Origin: an uncultured Ruminiclostridium sp.
Lineage (GTDB): Bacteria; Bacillota; Clostridia; Oscillospirales; Ruminococcaceae
Length of the DNA stretch: 64,000 nt
Assembly: GCA_949878745.1 (NCBI GenBank)
Contig: CATLBH010000002.1
Coordinates: 1-64,000 of the forward strand
Reading direction: 5' to 3'
Positions within the stretch are counted from its first letter, which is position 1. Each line of letters begins with the position of its first letter. The notes under the pieces are model-generated. The model was given only the letters and a program-made list of their open reading frames with translations. It did no database searches and was not told the DNA's origin. The position numbers and the translations under genes are program-made. This document shows, piece by piece, positions 52,427 through 61,469 of this stretch.

Positions 52427-53626
52427 TCAAAGGCCGCAAAGTTCCTTTGTATCTCTTGCTATAAGCAGTTCCTCGTTGGTGGGAACAACCCATACCTCTA
52501 CCCTGCTGTCGGGAGCGGAAATTTTAGCTAACTCGCCGTGAACATTTGCGTTTAACTCTTCGTCAAGCCTGATTCCCAGATAGTCCATATCCCTGCACGC
52601 GCCGGAACGTACGTCAGCCGCGTTTTCGCCTATACCGCCGGTAAAGAGTACGGCATCAAGTCCGTTCATTACGGCGGCATATGCGCCGATATACTTCTTT
52701 ATACCGTATCTGAGCATCTCACCTGCCAGCTGAGCACGCTTGTTTCCGTCCTTTGCGGCGGCTTCCATATCTCTGTTGTCGCTTGAAACACCGCTTATTC
52801 CCAGAAAACCGGACTTTTTATTTAAATATTCGCTCATTTCGGAGGCGTCAAGTCTCAGCTTCTTTTGAACAAAGGTAACGGCCGAGGGATCCACGCAACC
52901 GCTTCTTGTTCCCATGATAACGCCGTCAAGGGGAGTAAAGCCCATTGAGGTATCCACCGATTTTCCTCCGTCCACCGCGGTGATCGAAGAACCGTTACCA
53001 AGATGGCAGGAAACGATTTTAAGATCCTCCGCATTTTTGCCCATAGCCTTTGCCAAAGCCCTGGAAACAAAACGGTGGGAGGTTCCGTGGAAGCCGTATT
53101 TTCTTACATGAAATTTTTCGTAGCACTCATAAGGCATACCGAACATATACGCTTTTTCAGGCATTGTCTGATGGAAAGCCGTATCGAACACAACAACCTG
53201 GGGAACGTAATCGGGGATAACCTTCTTGCACGCTCTCAAAGCAAGGGCGTGGGGGTGATTATGTACCGGAGCAAGCTCGGCAAGGCCGTCGATCTGATCT
53301 ATTACTTCATCGGTGACAATAGTTGCCTTATCGAATATTTCGGCGCCCTGTACTATTCTGTGGCCAACGGCGGCGATCTCGTCCATTGTTTTGATAACCG
53401 AGGCATCCCCTTCGGTGAGAGCCTTTACCACTCTTTCAAAGGCTTCGGTATGAGTCGGGAAGTCACAGTCTTCGCTTATCTGTCTTCCGTCAAAGGTCTT
53501 ATGGGTAATATGACCGTCCATGCCTATTCTTTCGCAGTTTCCCTTTGCGATAACGCTCTCGTCGTCCATATCTATAAGCTGATATTTCAGAGAGGAGCTG
53601 CCCGCATTGATAACTAAAATTTTCAT
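52427..53626 (-). CDS. ackA: Acetate kinase
   Basis: AckA interconverts acetyl phosphate and acetate, giving ATP in fermentation. The 399-aa ASKHA kinase has VINAGSSSLKYQLID, VFDTAFHQTMPEKAY, YGFHGTSHRFVS, and FTGGIGENAADVR. No pta is next to it. The promoter (TTGATT-17-TAAAAT, 53666-53694) overlaps an A/T-rich inverted repeat in the region divergent to tmcAL. Confidence 0.97.
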   Translation of the reverse strand: MKILVINAGSSSLKYQLIDMDDESVIAKGNCERIGMDGHITHKTFDGRQISEDCDFPTHTEAFERVVKALTEGDASVIKTMDEIAAVGHRIVQGAEIFDKATIVTDEVIDQIDGLAELAPVHNHPHALALRACKKVIPDYVPQVVVFDTAFHQTMPEKAYMFGMPYECYEKFHVRKYGFHGTSHRFVSRALAKAMGKNAEDLKIVSCHLGNGSSITAVDGGKSVDTSMGFTPLDGVIMGTRSGCVDPSAVTFVQKKLRLDASEMSEYLNKKSGFLGISGVSSDNRDMEAAAKDGNKRAQLAGEMLRYGIKKYIGAYAAVMNGLDAVLFTGGIGENAADVRSGACRDMDYLGIRLDEELNANVHGELAKISAPDSRVEVWVVPTNEELLIARDTKELCGL

Positions 53627-53665
53627 TACGCTTTGTTCCTTCCTTGTAGTTAATTTACTAAATAC

Positions 53666-53716
53666 ATTTTATATCAAAAAAGGAAAAAAATCAAGTATTT
53701 TTTCCTGTTTTTTGAT
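53666..53716. promoter_or_regulatory. ackA promoter with overlapping inverted repeat
   Basis: On the minus strand TTGATT and TAAAAT are 17 nt apart (53666-53694). The plus strand ATCAAAAAAGGAAAAAA (53673-53689) pairs with TTTTTTCC-TG-TTTTTTGAT (to 53716), so an imperfect palindrome covers the -35 box and spacer. It could be an operator; it could also be chance in an A/T-rich stretch. Confidence 0.5.
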
Positions 53717-53764
53717 AAATATTAAAATTTAACCGTCAATAATAAATAAAAGGAGCTGTTTAAA

Positions 53765-54931
53765 ATGAACATCTGCGGAATAATCTGTGAATACAATCCC
53801 TTTCATAACGGTCATAAATACCATATAGAACGTACGCGAATCCTATGTGGGGCAACTCATGTAGTGGGAATCATGAGCGGAAATTTTACCCAGAGGGGCG
53901 ACGCGGCCATTCTGGACAAGCATAAAAGGGCCGAGACCGCTTTGAAAAACGGAGTCGACCTTGTCATAGAGCTGCCAGTCGCATACTCTCTCGGAAGCGC
54001 AGAGCAATTCGCCAAGGGGGCGGTTTATCTCCTGAACGCGTTGGGGTGTGTGAACACAATCAGCTTCGGAAGCGAAAGCGGCGACATCGACGCGCTGAAG
54101 GAGGCGGCGGGCGCGGTGCTGTACGCCCAGGAAAGCGAAGAGCTGACATCTTATATGAAGGGGGGATTAAACTATCCTTCGGCGCTTCAAAAGGCCATCG
54201 GCAAATACTATACCGACGACGTAACGGAAACGCTGGCTTGTCCAAACAATACGTTAGCCGTGGAATACATTAAAGCCTTGGACAGTATGGCTTCTCCCAT
54301 AAAACCTTTTACGGTAAAGCGTATCGCGGCGGCTCACGACAGCTCAATAAACGCTCCGGAGGGGGATATACTTTCCGCCTCGCAGCTTCGAAAAATGATA
54401 GAGGCCAAAGAGGATATTTCCCGTTACGTTCCTCCCTGCGACTTATCGGAGACAGCGTCTCTTCGCAGTATCGAAACGGCGATACTTTCAAAGCTCAGAA
54501 TGATGAGTAAGTCGGCTCTTGAAAAAACGCCGAACGTCCTTATGGGACTGGAAAACAGGATACAAAGAGCCGTTTCGGTGGCCACAAGCCTTAACGAGCT
54601 GTATTTTCTTGTAAAAACAAAGAGATATACTCTCGCGAGAATAAGAAGGATTATTTTGTCCGCTTTTTTGGGAATTACAAAAAACGACTTGCAAATTCTT
54701 CCTTCTTATGTTAGAATTTTAGGTATGAACGGGAAAGGCAAGGAGATATTGACGGAAGCGAAGTGCGATATTCCCATAAACACTTCCCTTTCACAGCTCG
54801 CCGAAACAAGCGACAACGCCAGAAAGCAAGCCAGGCTTGAAGCCCGCTGCGGAGATCAGTACGCTTTGGCCTTTGAAAAAAAACGTCCCTGCGGTCTCGA
54901 ATATACCGCAAAACCCGTTATTCTCGATTAA
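53765..54931 (+). CDS. tmcAL: tRNA(Met) cytidine acetate ligase
   Basis: TmcAL (YlbM) activates acetate with ATP and acetylates cytidine 34 of elongator tRNA-Met. The 388-aa product has the nucleotidyltransferase motif GIICEYNPFHNGHKYHIE with the HxGH signature, and VVGIMSGNFTQRGDAAILDK. It is divergent from ackA, 138 nt away. Pairing an acetate-producing kinase with an acetate-using tRNA enzyme is suggestive, but no regulation is shown. Confidence 0.93.
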   Translation: MNICGIICEYNPFHNGHKYHIERTRILCGATHVVGIMSGNFTQRGDAAILDKHKRAETALKNGVDLVIELPVAYSLGSAEQFAKGAVYLLNALGCVNTISFGSESGDIDALKEAAGAVLYAQESEELTSYMKGGLNYPSALQKAIGKYYTDDVTETLACPNNTLAVEYIKALDSMASPIKPFTVKRIAAAHDSSINAPEGDILSASQLRKMIEAKEDISRYVPPCDLSETASLRSIETAILSKLRMMSKSALEKTPNVLMGLENRIQRAVSVATSLNELYFLVKTKRYTLARIRRIILSAFLGITKNDLQILPSYVRILGMNGKGKEILTEAKCDIPINTSLSQLAETSDNARKQARLEARCGDQYALAFEKKRPCGLEYTAKPVILD

Positions 54932-54979
54932 CGGTACGTTATAGGAATCACAATATGCAAAAAAGAAAGGAATAAGAAA

Positions 54980-55912
54980 ATGAGCGTAAATTTTTCGGAA
55001 ATCAGCTATAAAAATTTCGGCAAGTGCATAAAAATGGAGAATGACACCACCGAGCTTATCGTGACCGTAGACGTGGGGCCGCGCGTAATTTATTACGGAC
55101 TCAAGGGAAAACGCAACATTTTTCGCGAAGATATCAACCGCGACAGCTTCAATGACAAAAAGCAGCTTCACGATTTCTTTGAAACAGAGGAAAACTGGTA
55201 CATATACGGAGGTCACAGGCTCTGGAGCAGCCCCGAAAGCTATCCGGAAAGCTATACGCCCGACAATCACCCCGTTCCCTATGAGATAAAAGGAAATACC
55301 GTTAAGCTTATGCCGGAGGACAGAGTAAAGGTAGGCGAACGGCATTTAATGACGGTGACTATGGACGATATCTCGTCGGATGTTACGGTAAAACACGCCA
55401 TAAAAAATATTGCCGATTTTGAAATAAAGCTTGCGCCTTGGTGCCTTACCGTGGCGGAAAAAGGAGGAGTTGAAATACTTCCTCTTTGTACCGAGGATAC
55501 AGGGCTTTTGTCAAACCGCAGAATGGTGTTCTGGGCATATTCGGACATCAGGGATCCCCGCTTTTTTATGTGCGACAAATATGTAACCCTGGCTCAGACG
55601 GATATGGAACGGGCATTTAAAATAGGCGTAAACAACGAGGACGGCTGGGGAGCTTATCTTAACAACGGACAGCTTTTTATAAAGCGCTTTGATTTTGACA
55701 AAAACGGAGAGTATCCCGACTATTCAGTAAACTACGAAACGTATACAAATCAGTTTATTATGGAAATCGAATCTTTGGGTACTCTTGAAACTCTTCGCCC
55801 CGGCGAATACACCGAGTATGAAGAGCGCTGGCAGATAAAAGAGTGCGACGACAGCTTTGACAGAACCAATCCGGAGAGTATAGACTCTTTTGTCAAAAAG
55901 CACATACTTTAA
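54980..55912 (+). CDS. Uncharacterised protein upstream of murL (mutarotase-like fold, DUF4380-like)
   Basis: The 310-aa protein is beta-rich and resembles the DUF4380/galactose-mutarotase-like superfamily. Key features are VDVGPRVIYYGLKGKRNIFR near the start, YGGHRLWSSPESY around residue 75, and PWCLTVAEKGGVEILPL. Related proteins bind carbohydrates. Conserved His/Arg of GGHRLW suggests a sugar-binding site. It is 12 nt upstream of murL and shares its transcript, so a link to muropeptide or cell-wall sugar handling is possible but inferred. Confidence 0.65.
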   Translation: MSVNFSEISYKNFGKCIKMENDTTELIVTVDVGPRVIYYGLKGKRNIFREDINRDSFNDKKQLHDFFETEENWYIYGGHRLWSSPESYPESYTPDNHPVPYEIKGNTVKLMPEDRVKVGERHLMTVTMDDISSDVTVKHAIKNIADFEIKLAPWCLTVAEKGGVEILPLCTEDTGLLSNRRMVFWAYSDIRDPRFFMCDKYVTLAQTDMERAFKIGVNNEDGWGAYLNNGQLFIKRFDFDKNGEYPDYSVNYETYTNQFIMEIESLGTLETLRPGEYTEYEERWQIKECDDSFDRTNPESIDSFVKKHIL

Positions 55913-55924
55913 AGGAGAGCTTAA

Positions 55925-57253
55925 ATGAACAGGTTTGAACAGCTTAGAGAAAAACATGGGGAATTTATCTACGAAAGCTATGAGATAAACAAGGACAGCT
56001 TTGTTTTCCGCTTCCGCATGGACGATCATCTCTTTACTCCGAAATGGATCTTTGATCCGAAGCTTACGGAAAAAGCGGTAAACAAAGAGCTGTTGGAGTA
56101 CGCGGTTTTTTCTCTCGGTATGTCCGAGCTTGTCAGCTACTGGAAATGCGCCTGCAGCCCCGTGGTAAAAATAAACTGCGGAGCGCTTAACGAGGATCAG
56201 GTGAAATGGTGGAAAAAACTTTACTTTAACGGGTTGGGCGAATTTTTTTACAGAAACGGCATAGACACCGATATAGAAAGCTTTATGGAAATTATCCCAC
56301 AAAACGGCGTAATTCCGAGCTTTAAGTCAGATTCGGAGCCCGAAACGGGATTTCTGATTCCCGTAGGCGGCGGAAAAGACAGCGTGGTCACTCTTGAGCT
56401 TCTTAAGGAATACAATGACAAAAACCTCTGCTATATTATAAATCCAAGAGGGGCGACGTTAAACTGCGCTCATACCGCGGGGTATTCGGAGGGCAGTATT
56501 GTCGGCGTAAAAAGAACTATCGACAAGGAGCTTTTGGAGCTGAACGCCAAGGGGTATCTAAACGGTCATACCCCCCTTTCCGCCGTTATAGCGTTTTCCT
56601 CGTGGATATTCGCTTACTGCGGCGGGAAAAAATATATTGCCTTATCCAATGAGAGCAGCGCCAACGAATCCAACGTAAAAGACACCGGGATAAATCATCA
56701 ATACAGTAAAAGCACCGAATTTGAAGCGGATTTCCGTAATTATACAAAGACGTATTTCGCCGATTTCCCGGAATACTTCAGTTTGCTTCGTCCGTGGAGC
56801 GAGTGGCAGATTACAAAAAGGTTTGTTTCCTATCCCAAATACTTCCCTGTTTTTCAAAGCTGCAACTTAGGTTCTAAAACCGACAGCTGGTGCGCGAACT
56901 GCGCCAAATGCCTGTATGTTTATATTATGCTTTCGGCTTTTTTGGACGATAACCGGCTTATGGACATATTCGGAAAAAATATGCTTCAGGATCGGGAATT
57001 TAAGGATATGTTCAACGGTCTTGTATATCAGGATTTTGACAAGCCCTTTGAGTGTGTGGGCACAAGAGCCGAAATTAAGCTCGCTCTTTATACCGCCGCG
57101 GAAAAAAGGAACGGAAGAGAGCTGCCGCTGCTGCTTAAGGAATATATTGACAGTAATAAAGAAAAGCCGTCGTCCCTTGACGATTACTTTGATAATAACA
57201 ATTTTGTGCCAAAGGAATTCATCGGGCTTCTTCAAAGAGAGGGGACATTGTAA
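55925..57253 (+). CDS. murL: UDP-MurNAc-L-Ala-L-Glu epimerase MurL
   Basis: MurL inverts the terminal L-glutamate of UDP-MurNAc-L-Ala-L-Glu to the D form, using ATP, as first shown in Xanthomonas. The 442-aa product shows the family motifs as I know them: PVGGGKDSVVTLELL (residues 146-160), GHTPLSAVIAFSSW (214-227), SNESSANESN (241-250), HQYSKSTEFE (258-267), and a cysteine set at 313, 323, 326 and 329 (WCANCAKC). It is followed after 2 nt by a Mur ligase, matching the murL-murD2 pair. Identification is from motifs and context. Confidence 0.85.
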   Translation: MNRFEQLREKHGEFIYESYEINKDSFVFRFRMDDHLFTPKWIFDPKLTEKAVNKELLEYAVFSLGMSELVSYWKCACSPVVKINCGALNEDQVKWWKKLYFNGLGEFFYRNGIDTDIESFMEIIPQNGVIPSFKSDSEPETGFLIPVGGGKDSVVTLELLKEYNDKNLCYIINPRGATLNCAHTAGYSEGSIVGVKRTIDKELLELNAKGYLNGHTPLSAVIAFSSWIFAYCGGKKYIALSNESSANESNVKDTGINHQYSKSTEFEADFRNYTKTYFADFPEYFSLLRPWSEWQITKRFVSYPKYFPVFQSCNLGSKTDSWCANCAKCLYVYIMLSAFLDDNRLMDIFGKNMLQDREFKDMFNGLVYQDFDKPFECVGTRAEIKLALYTAAEKRNGRELPLLLKEYIDSNKEKPSSLDDYFDNNNFVPKEFIGLLQREGTL

Positions 57254-57255
57254 AT

Positions 57256-58569
57256 ATGAGTATAAAAGATAAACTCGGCTTGTTTTTTCGGGAGAATAGC
57301 GTTGCGATAGCGGGCTTCGGGCGGGAAGGAAAATCAACTCTCGAAATTTTAAGGGATATAGGCTGTAAGGATATCGGGATTCTTGACAAGAACCAAGTGG
57401 AAAAAAGCGACGCATACGGATGTACTCTTCACTGCGGGGATAATTACCTGGACTTTATGAAGGAATACGACATTGTTATGAAGTCTCCCGGTATAGCTCT
57501 GTTAAACTCGGTAAGCGCCAACGTTAAAGAGAAAATCACATCACAGACCGATCTTTTTCTTCGCTTTTGCGAAAATAAGATCATCGGAGTTACGGGAACC
57601 AAGGGGAAATCCACCACCTCAAGTCTTATTGCCCATATATTGAATTACTGTGGAAAAAAAGCCGTTCTTATAGGAAATATAGGTATCCCCCCTTTGTCTG
57701 TTATTGACTCACTGGACGAAGACACCGTTATTGTATGCGAAATGTCCTGTCATCAGCTGGAGTATATGAAGGCGTCGCCTCAAACCGCTGTTCTCCTTAA
57801 TATTTATGAAGAACATCTGGATCACTATGTCGGCTTTAACGCGTATAAAGAAGCGAAGGAAAATATCTACAGATACCAAAAGGAAAATGATCTTCTGATT
57901 TATAACATGGAGCTGGAAAGCGACGAGATAACTTCCCTTCCCTCAAAGAAAATTTCCGTTTCACAGGATAATCACGCCGACGTTTATATTGACGGCAGCG
58001 ACATAGTGTTTTTTGAAAGGAAGATACCCTTCGAAAGGCTGTCTCCTAAGCTTGAAGGACGGCATAATCTTTATAATATAGCCGTTGCGCTCACAGCCGC
58101 CGTAAAAAACGGCTGTGATATAATCAAAGCGGAAGAAGCCGTAAGAAGCTTTAACGGCCTTGAGCACCGAATGGAAACGGTCAGGACGGTAAACGGCGTT
58201 AAATATGTCAACGACAGCATAAGCACCATACCCTTGGCGGCAATAAACGCGGTAAAGACTTTTAAAGCGGATACGCTGATTATAGGTGGCATGGACAGAA
58301 GGATAAACTATGACATTCTGACGAATTTTCTTAACGGAGGAGCGGTTGAAAACATAATCTGTCTTCCCGACAGCGGTTACAGGATTGCGGATACCCTGAA
58401 TACCCCTTCAAATGTGTTTAGAGTACAAAATATGGAGGAAGCGGTACTAAAGGCAAGCGAGGTGGCCAAAAGCTGCTGCGTGCTTTCTCCCGCCGCCGCA
58501 AGCTACGGATTTTACAAAAATTTCGAAGAGAGGGGACGGCATTTTAAGAAGCTTGTTAATTTGCTCTAA
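57256..58569 (+). CDS. murD2: UDP-MurNAc-L-alanine--L-glutamate ligase MurD2
   Basis: The 437-aa Mur ligase has an N-terminal UDP-binding Rossmann region (AIAGFGREGKSTLEIL), the ATP loop IGVTGTKGKSTTSSL (about residues 110-124), central CEMSCHQLEYM, and C-terminal GLEHRMETVRTVNGVKYVND. After YVND it reads SISTIPLA, where ordinary MurD has SKATN, as in the MurD2 branch that adds L- rather than D-glutamate. The tight coupling to murL supports this. MurD of the ordinary type may exist elsewhere in the genome. Confidence 0.8.
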   Translation: MSIKDKLGLFFRENSVAIAGFGREGKSTLEILRDIGCKDIGILDKNQVEKSDAYGCTLHCGDNYLDFMKEYDIVMKSPGIALLNSVSANVKEKITSQTDLFLRFCENKIIGVTGTKGKSTTSSLIAHILNYCGKKAVLIGNIGIPPLSVIDSLDEDTVIVCEMSCHQLEYMKASPQTAVLLNIYEEHLDHYVGFNAYKEAKENIYRYQKENDLLIYNMELESDEITSLPSKKISVSQDNHADVYIDGSDIVFFERKIPFERLSPKLEGRHNLYNIAVALTAAVKNGCDIIKAEEAVRSFNGLEHRMETVRTVNGVKYVNDSISTIPLAAINAVKTFKADTLIIGGMDRRINYDILTNFLNGGAVENIICLPDSGYRIADTLNTPSNVFRVQNMEEAVLKASEVAKSCCVLSPAAASYGFYKNFEERGRHFKKLVNLL

Positions 58570-58611
58570 AAAAAATCAGCCTTTGTGGAGTAATACAAAG
58601 GCTGATTTTTT
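58570..58611. terminator. Bidirectional terminator after murD2
   Basis: AAAAATCAGCCTTTGT and ACAAAGGCTGATTTTT form a perfect stem with an 8-nt loop, directly after the murD2 stop. It serves both murD2 and the convergent GGDEF gene. Confidence 0.92.
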
Positions 58612-58686
58612 AAATATTTATCAAAAGTGTTTTTTATGTGATTATTTTTCAGTCTATTGTCTATAGAATATAAAAGAAAATCGATG

Positions 58687-59817
58687 TTACTTCACGGTTT
58701 CTACGTTTTTGTCTATAATAACGTTTTTTCCGTTTTCCTTACCGTAATAAAGACGCGTGTCCGCCATTTGAACCAAAGCGTCTATATTCATGGAGGGATC
58801 GATAAACTCGGTGTGCTCCAATATTTCCAGACAATCCACAAAGCCGAAGGTCATGGTTACGTTTATCTTTCTGTCCCCGTGCGCAAATTCAAGAGCGAGT
58901 ATTTTTTTTCTTATTTCGTTCAGTCTCGCCAGTCCGTTTTCCTTGGAGCCGGTTATAACCAGAAGAAACTCTTCCCCGCCCCAGCGGCAGGCGATGTCGT
59001 TTTTCTCCGCCATATCGTTCATCACGGAGGAAACGCCCCTAAGAACCTCGTCGCCGCAGCCGTGACCGTATGTATCGTTGATCTTTTTAAAATTATCGAT
59101 GTCGCCCATTACAACACAGAAATTGCCTTTATCTTTTACCTCGTCGTACATTTTATAAAGGCTGCGGCGGTTGTAAAGCCCCGTCAGCGCGTCGTGCATG
59201 GCGGTGTAATTGAGCTTTTCGTTCACGGTGTTCAGCTTTCTGATAAGTACCTGTATCTCAACAATAAACATTACGGAAAAGAAAAAAGTAATAATAATGT
59301 TAAAGAGCAAATTAACGGCGCGCATAATCCCCGTATGCTCCTGACTTAAAGTTTTTCCGAACACGGTGGTTATTATGGGATCGCCGAAATGCAAATAAAT
59401 CAAGCAAAAAAGCACGGAAGCCAGCGTTATGACGGTAAAAATCATTATCATTCTTAAAAACTGACGTTTTTCACAGGCCAAATAAAGCACATACGCCGCA
59501 ACCATAAGTACGATTATCGCGTACAGATAAAAACACGGCTCAAAGCCCAGCCATAATGTACATATAAACGCATGACCTGTAATTTCCGCATAACAGGCGG
59601 AAAGCCAGGTCACTCCGTGTTTTTCGATATCCCCCCAGCGTCCGACCGCAAAGGCGATAAGGTAAAACGCTACGCTGATTATATTTAGGGTCATCAATCC
59701 GTATATCTGCGTCAACATAAATGTTACCAAAAACACGCTGTGCATCATGGCGCTTATAAAAAATATTACCTGATACTTAAAGGAGCTCTTAAGCTCGATA
59801 TCCAAGATATTTTTCAT
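58687..59817 (-). CDS. Membrane-bound GGDEF diguanylate cyclase
   Basis: Residues about 15-210 contain around six membrane helices. A GGDEF domain follows: ALTGLYNRRSLYKMYDEV, VMGDIDNFKKINDTYGHGCG, and the catalytic RWGGEEFLLVITG. The active-site variant GGEEF is functional in the family. No EAL domain is present. It probably makes cyclic di-GMP in response to a membrane signal. No RxxD inhibitory site is evident before the GGEEF motif. Confidence 0.92.
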   Translation of the reverse strand: MKNILDIELKSSFKYQVIFFISAMMHSVFLVTFMLTQIYGLMTLNIISVAFYLIAFAVGRWGDIEKHGVTWLSACYAEITGHAFICTLWLGFEPCFYLYAIIVLMVAAYVLYLACEKRQFLRMIMIFTVITLASVLFCLIYLHFGDPIITTVFGKTLSQEHTGIMRAVNLLFNIIITFFFSVMFIVEIQVLIRKLNTVNEKLNYTAMHDALTGLYNRRSLYKMYDEVKDKGNFCVVMGDIDNFKKINDTYGHGCGDEVLRGVSSVMNDMAEKNDIACRWGGEEFLLVITGSKENGLARLNEIRKKILALEFAHGDRKINVTMTFGFVDCLEILEHTEFIDPSMNIDALVQMADTRLYYGKENGKNVIIDKNVETVK

Positions 59818-59868
59818 AACCCCTATTTCTCCATTCGATATGAATATAACCGGAAAAATTACATATAT

Positions 59869-59897
59869 ATTTTATCACAATTGTAAAAAATAGTCAA
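59869..59897 (-). promoter_or_regulatory. Promoter of the GGDEF gene
   Basis: TTGACT and TAAAAT are separated by 17 nt on the minus strand, 52 nt upstream of the start codon. The stretch from 59898 to 60069 holds an AAATACG...CGTATTT inverted repeat but no gene. Confidence 0.75.
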
Positions 59898-60069
59898 GTT
59901 TTTTAAATACGTATCAAAAAACATTTTTGCTTTTTAATTTTGGCTGTAAGCTTACGCTTTTTCCGTATTTAAGGTTACTTGTTTTTCTGTTTAAAAAAAC
60001 ATTTACAGCGGCTTTTGTTATTTGGAAACCGTTTCGACTTTCATAGGCGGACGTTTTACGGATTTGCGC

Positions 60070-60645
60070 TTAAGCCATACGCATTTCTATAACCTCATGG
60101 GAAAGAAAATCACGCTCCGCAGCGTCATGGGTAACAAATATAACGGTTTTACCTTTTATTTTTTCCTTACTGTATTCCATTACAAGCTTTTTTGTTTCAT
60201 TATCCAGACCTTTAAAGGGCTCGTCCAGAAAGAGCACCTCATAATCCGCCATTAAAGCCCTTAATAAGGCGACTCTCCGCTTCATTCCGCCGCTGAGCTC
60301 TCTTACGGCCTTATTTTCACAGCCGTCAAGTCCTATCCGCGACAACTGTTCGGCTATCTCGCGTAATCCGTAATTTTTTCCTGTAACTAAACGGATATTG
60401 GCAGAGGAGGTAAGATTTTCACAGAGTCTGTCTTCCTGAAAGACCGCGCTTATCGGTTCGGGACATTGCACGGTACCACTATCCGGCGGCAAAAGACCCA
60501 TTATAACCGATAAAAGCGTGGATTTTCCGCAGCCCGACTGTCCCGTCACGGCGGTGACTTTTCCGTAGGGAAATTTATGGGAAAAGCCGTTCAGCACCAC
60601 TTTATTTCCATAAGATTTTTTTAAATCAGATACAATAACGCCCAT
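60070..60645 (-). CDS. ABC transporter ATP-binding protein (NitT/TauT type)
   Basis: The short ATPase has Walker A TGQSGCGKSTLLS, signature LSGGMKRRVALLRAL and Walker B YEVLFLDEPFKGLD, with the switch histidine in VIFVTHDAAE. At 192 aa it is shorter than usual (about 240-260), lacking C-terminal residues. ATG 60645 has GGAG upstream; the GTG at 60663 would overlap the permease stop. It is the last gene of the SBP-permease-ATPase operon. Substrate unknown. Confidence 0.9.
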   Translation of the reverse strand: MGVIVSDLKKSYGNKVVLNGFSHKFPYGKVTAVTGQSGCGKSTLLSVIMGLLPPDSGTVQCPEPISAVFQEDRLCENLTSSANIRLVTGKNYGLREIAEQLSRIGLDGCENKAVRELSGGMKRRVALLRALMADYEVLFLDEPFKGLDNETKKLVMEYSKEKIKGKTVIFVTHDAAERDFLSHEVIEMRMA

Positions 60646-60659
60646 CTCAACCGCTCCGA

Positions 60660-61421
60660 TCACATTCTTTCAACACGATCCACAATAAGCTTTACGGCAA
60701 AGGTAAAAGCTTTTTCGCAAAGCCAGCTCACAAAAACAATAGCCACTGTCCAAGCAAAAAGATCGGCGGTTTCAAGGTAAATCTTCGCCTGATACAACTT
60801 TTCGCCCACGGAACCGTCGGGTATACCTATGACCTCCGCCGCCGCTCCCGATTTCCAGCAAAGTCCAATGGCTAAGCCCGCGGCAGAACGGAAAAAAGGT
60901 AAAAGCTGGGACAAATAAATTCCCACAAATCTGCGCCAAGGCGAAATTCCGAATATCTTTGCCATCTCCTTAAGCTTGGGATCGAGCGAATCGATTCCCG
61001 CCAGCATATTTAAATATACTATGGGAACACAAATAAGAAAGGTCACAAGCACCGAAAGATTTTTCGACGACACCCAGATAAGTGCCAAAATAGTAAAAGA
61101 AGCTACGGGGACGGATTTCAACACGGAAATAAGCGGAGAAAAAAGCCGCCGCATAAGGCCGCACCTTCCGGACAGCACCGCCAGACCTGTTCCCGTAACA
61201 AGGCCCAAAGCAAAACCCGCAAGTATTCTTCCCGCCGAAAACAAAACGCTTTTCCAGAAATCAGCACTCGGTATCAGCTCCGTTAGCCTTGCCGCCACTT
61301 TGACGGGAGTCACAAGCAATATGCTCTGATCAAGCGCCATCGCGCCAATTTGCCAGACGGAAAGCCAGAAAAGCACACAAAGAAGCGAAATAACGCGTTT
61401 TTTCATTTTTCGGTATGCCAT
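60660..61421 (-). CDS. ABC transporter permease (NitT/TauT type)
   Basis: The 253-aa protein has six hydrophobic segments and belongs to the SsuC/TauC/ThiX-like permeases. The EAA loop is GIDSLDPKLKEMAKIFGISP then WRRF. AGLAIGLCWKSGAAAEVIG is a typical downstream segment. It acts with the lipoprotein at 61470 and the ATPase at 60070. Substrate is not deducible. Confidence 0.9.
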   Translation of the reverse strand: MAYRKMKKRVISLLCVLFWLSVWQIGAMALDQSILLVTPVKVAARLTELIPSADFWKSVLFSAGRILAGFALGLVTGTGLAVLSGRCGLMRRLFSPLISVLKSVPVASFTILALIWVSSKNLSVLVTFLICVPIVYLNMLAGIDSLDPKLKEMAKIFGISPWRRFVGIYLSQLLPFFRSAAGLAIGLCWKSGAAAEVIGIPDGSVGEKLYQAKIYLETADLFAWTVAIVFVSWLCEKAFTFAVKLIVDRVERM

Positions 61422-61469
61422 TTAAATTTTTTCCGTTCTATCGTAAAAACACTGCGTTCCGCAGCAAAA

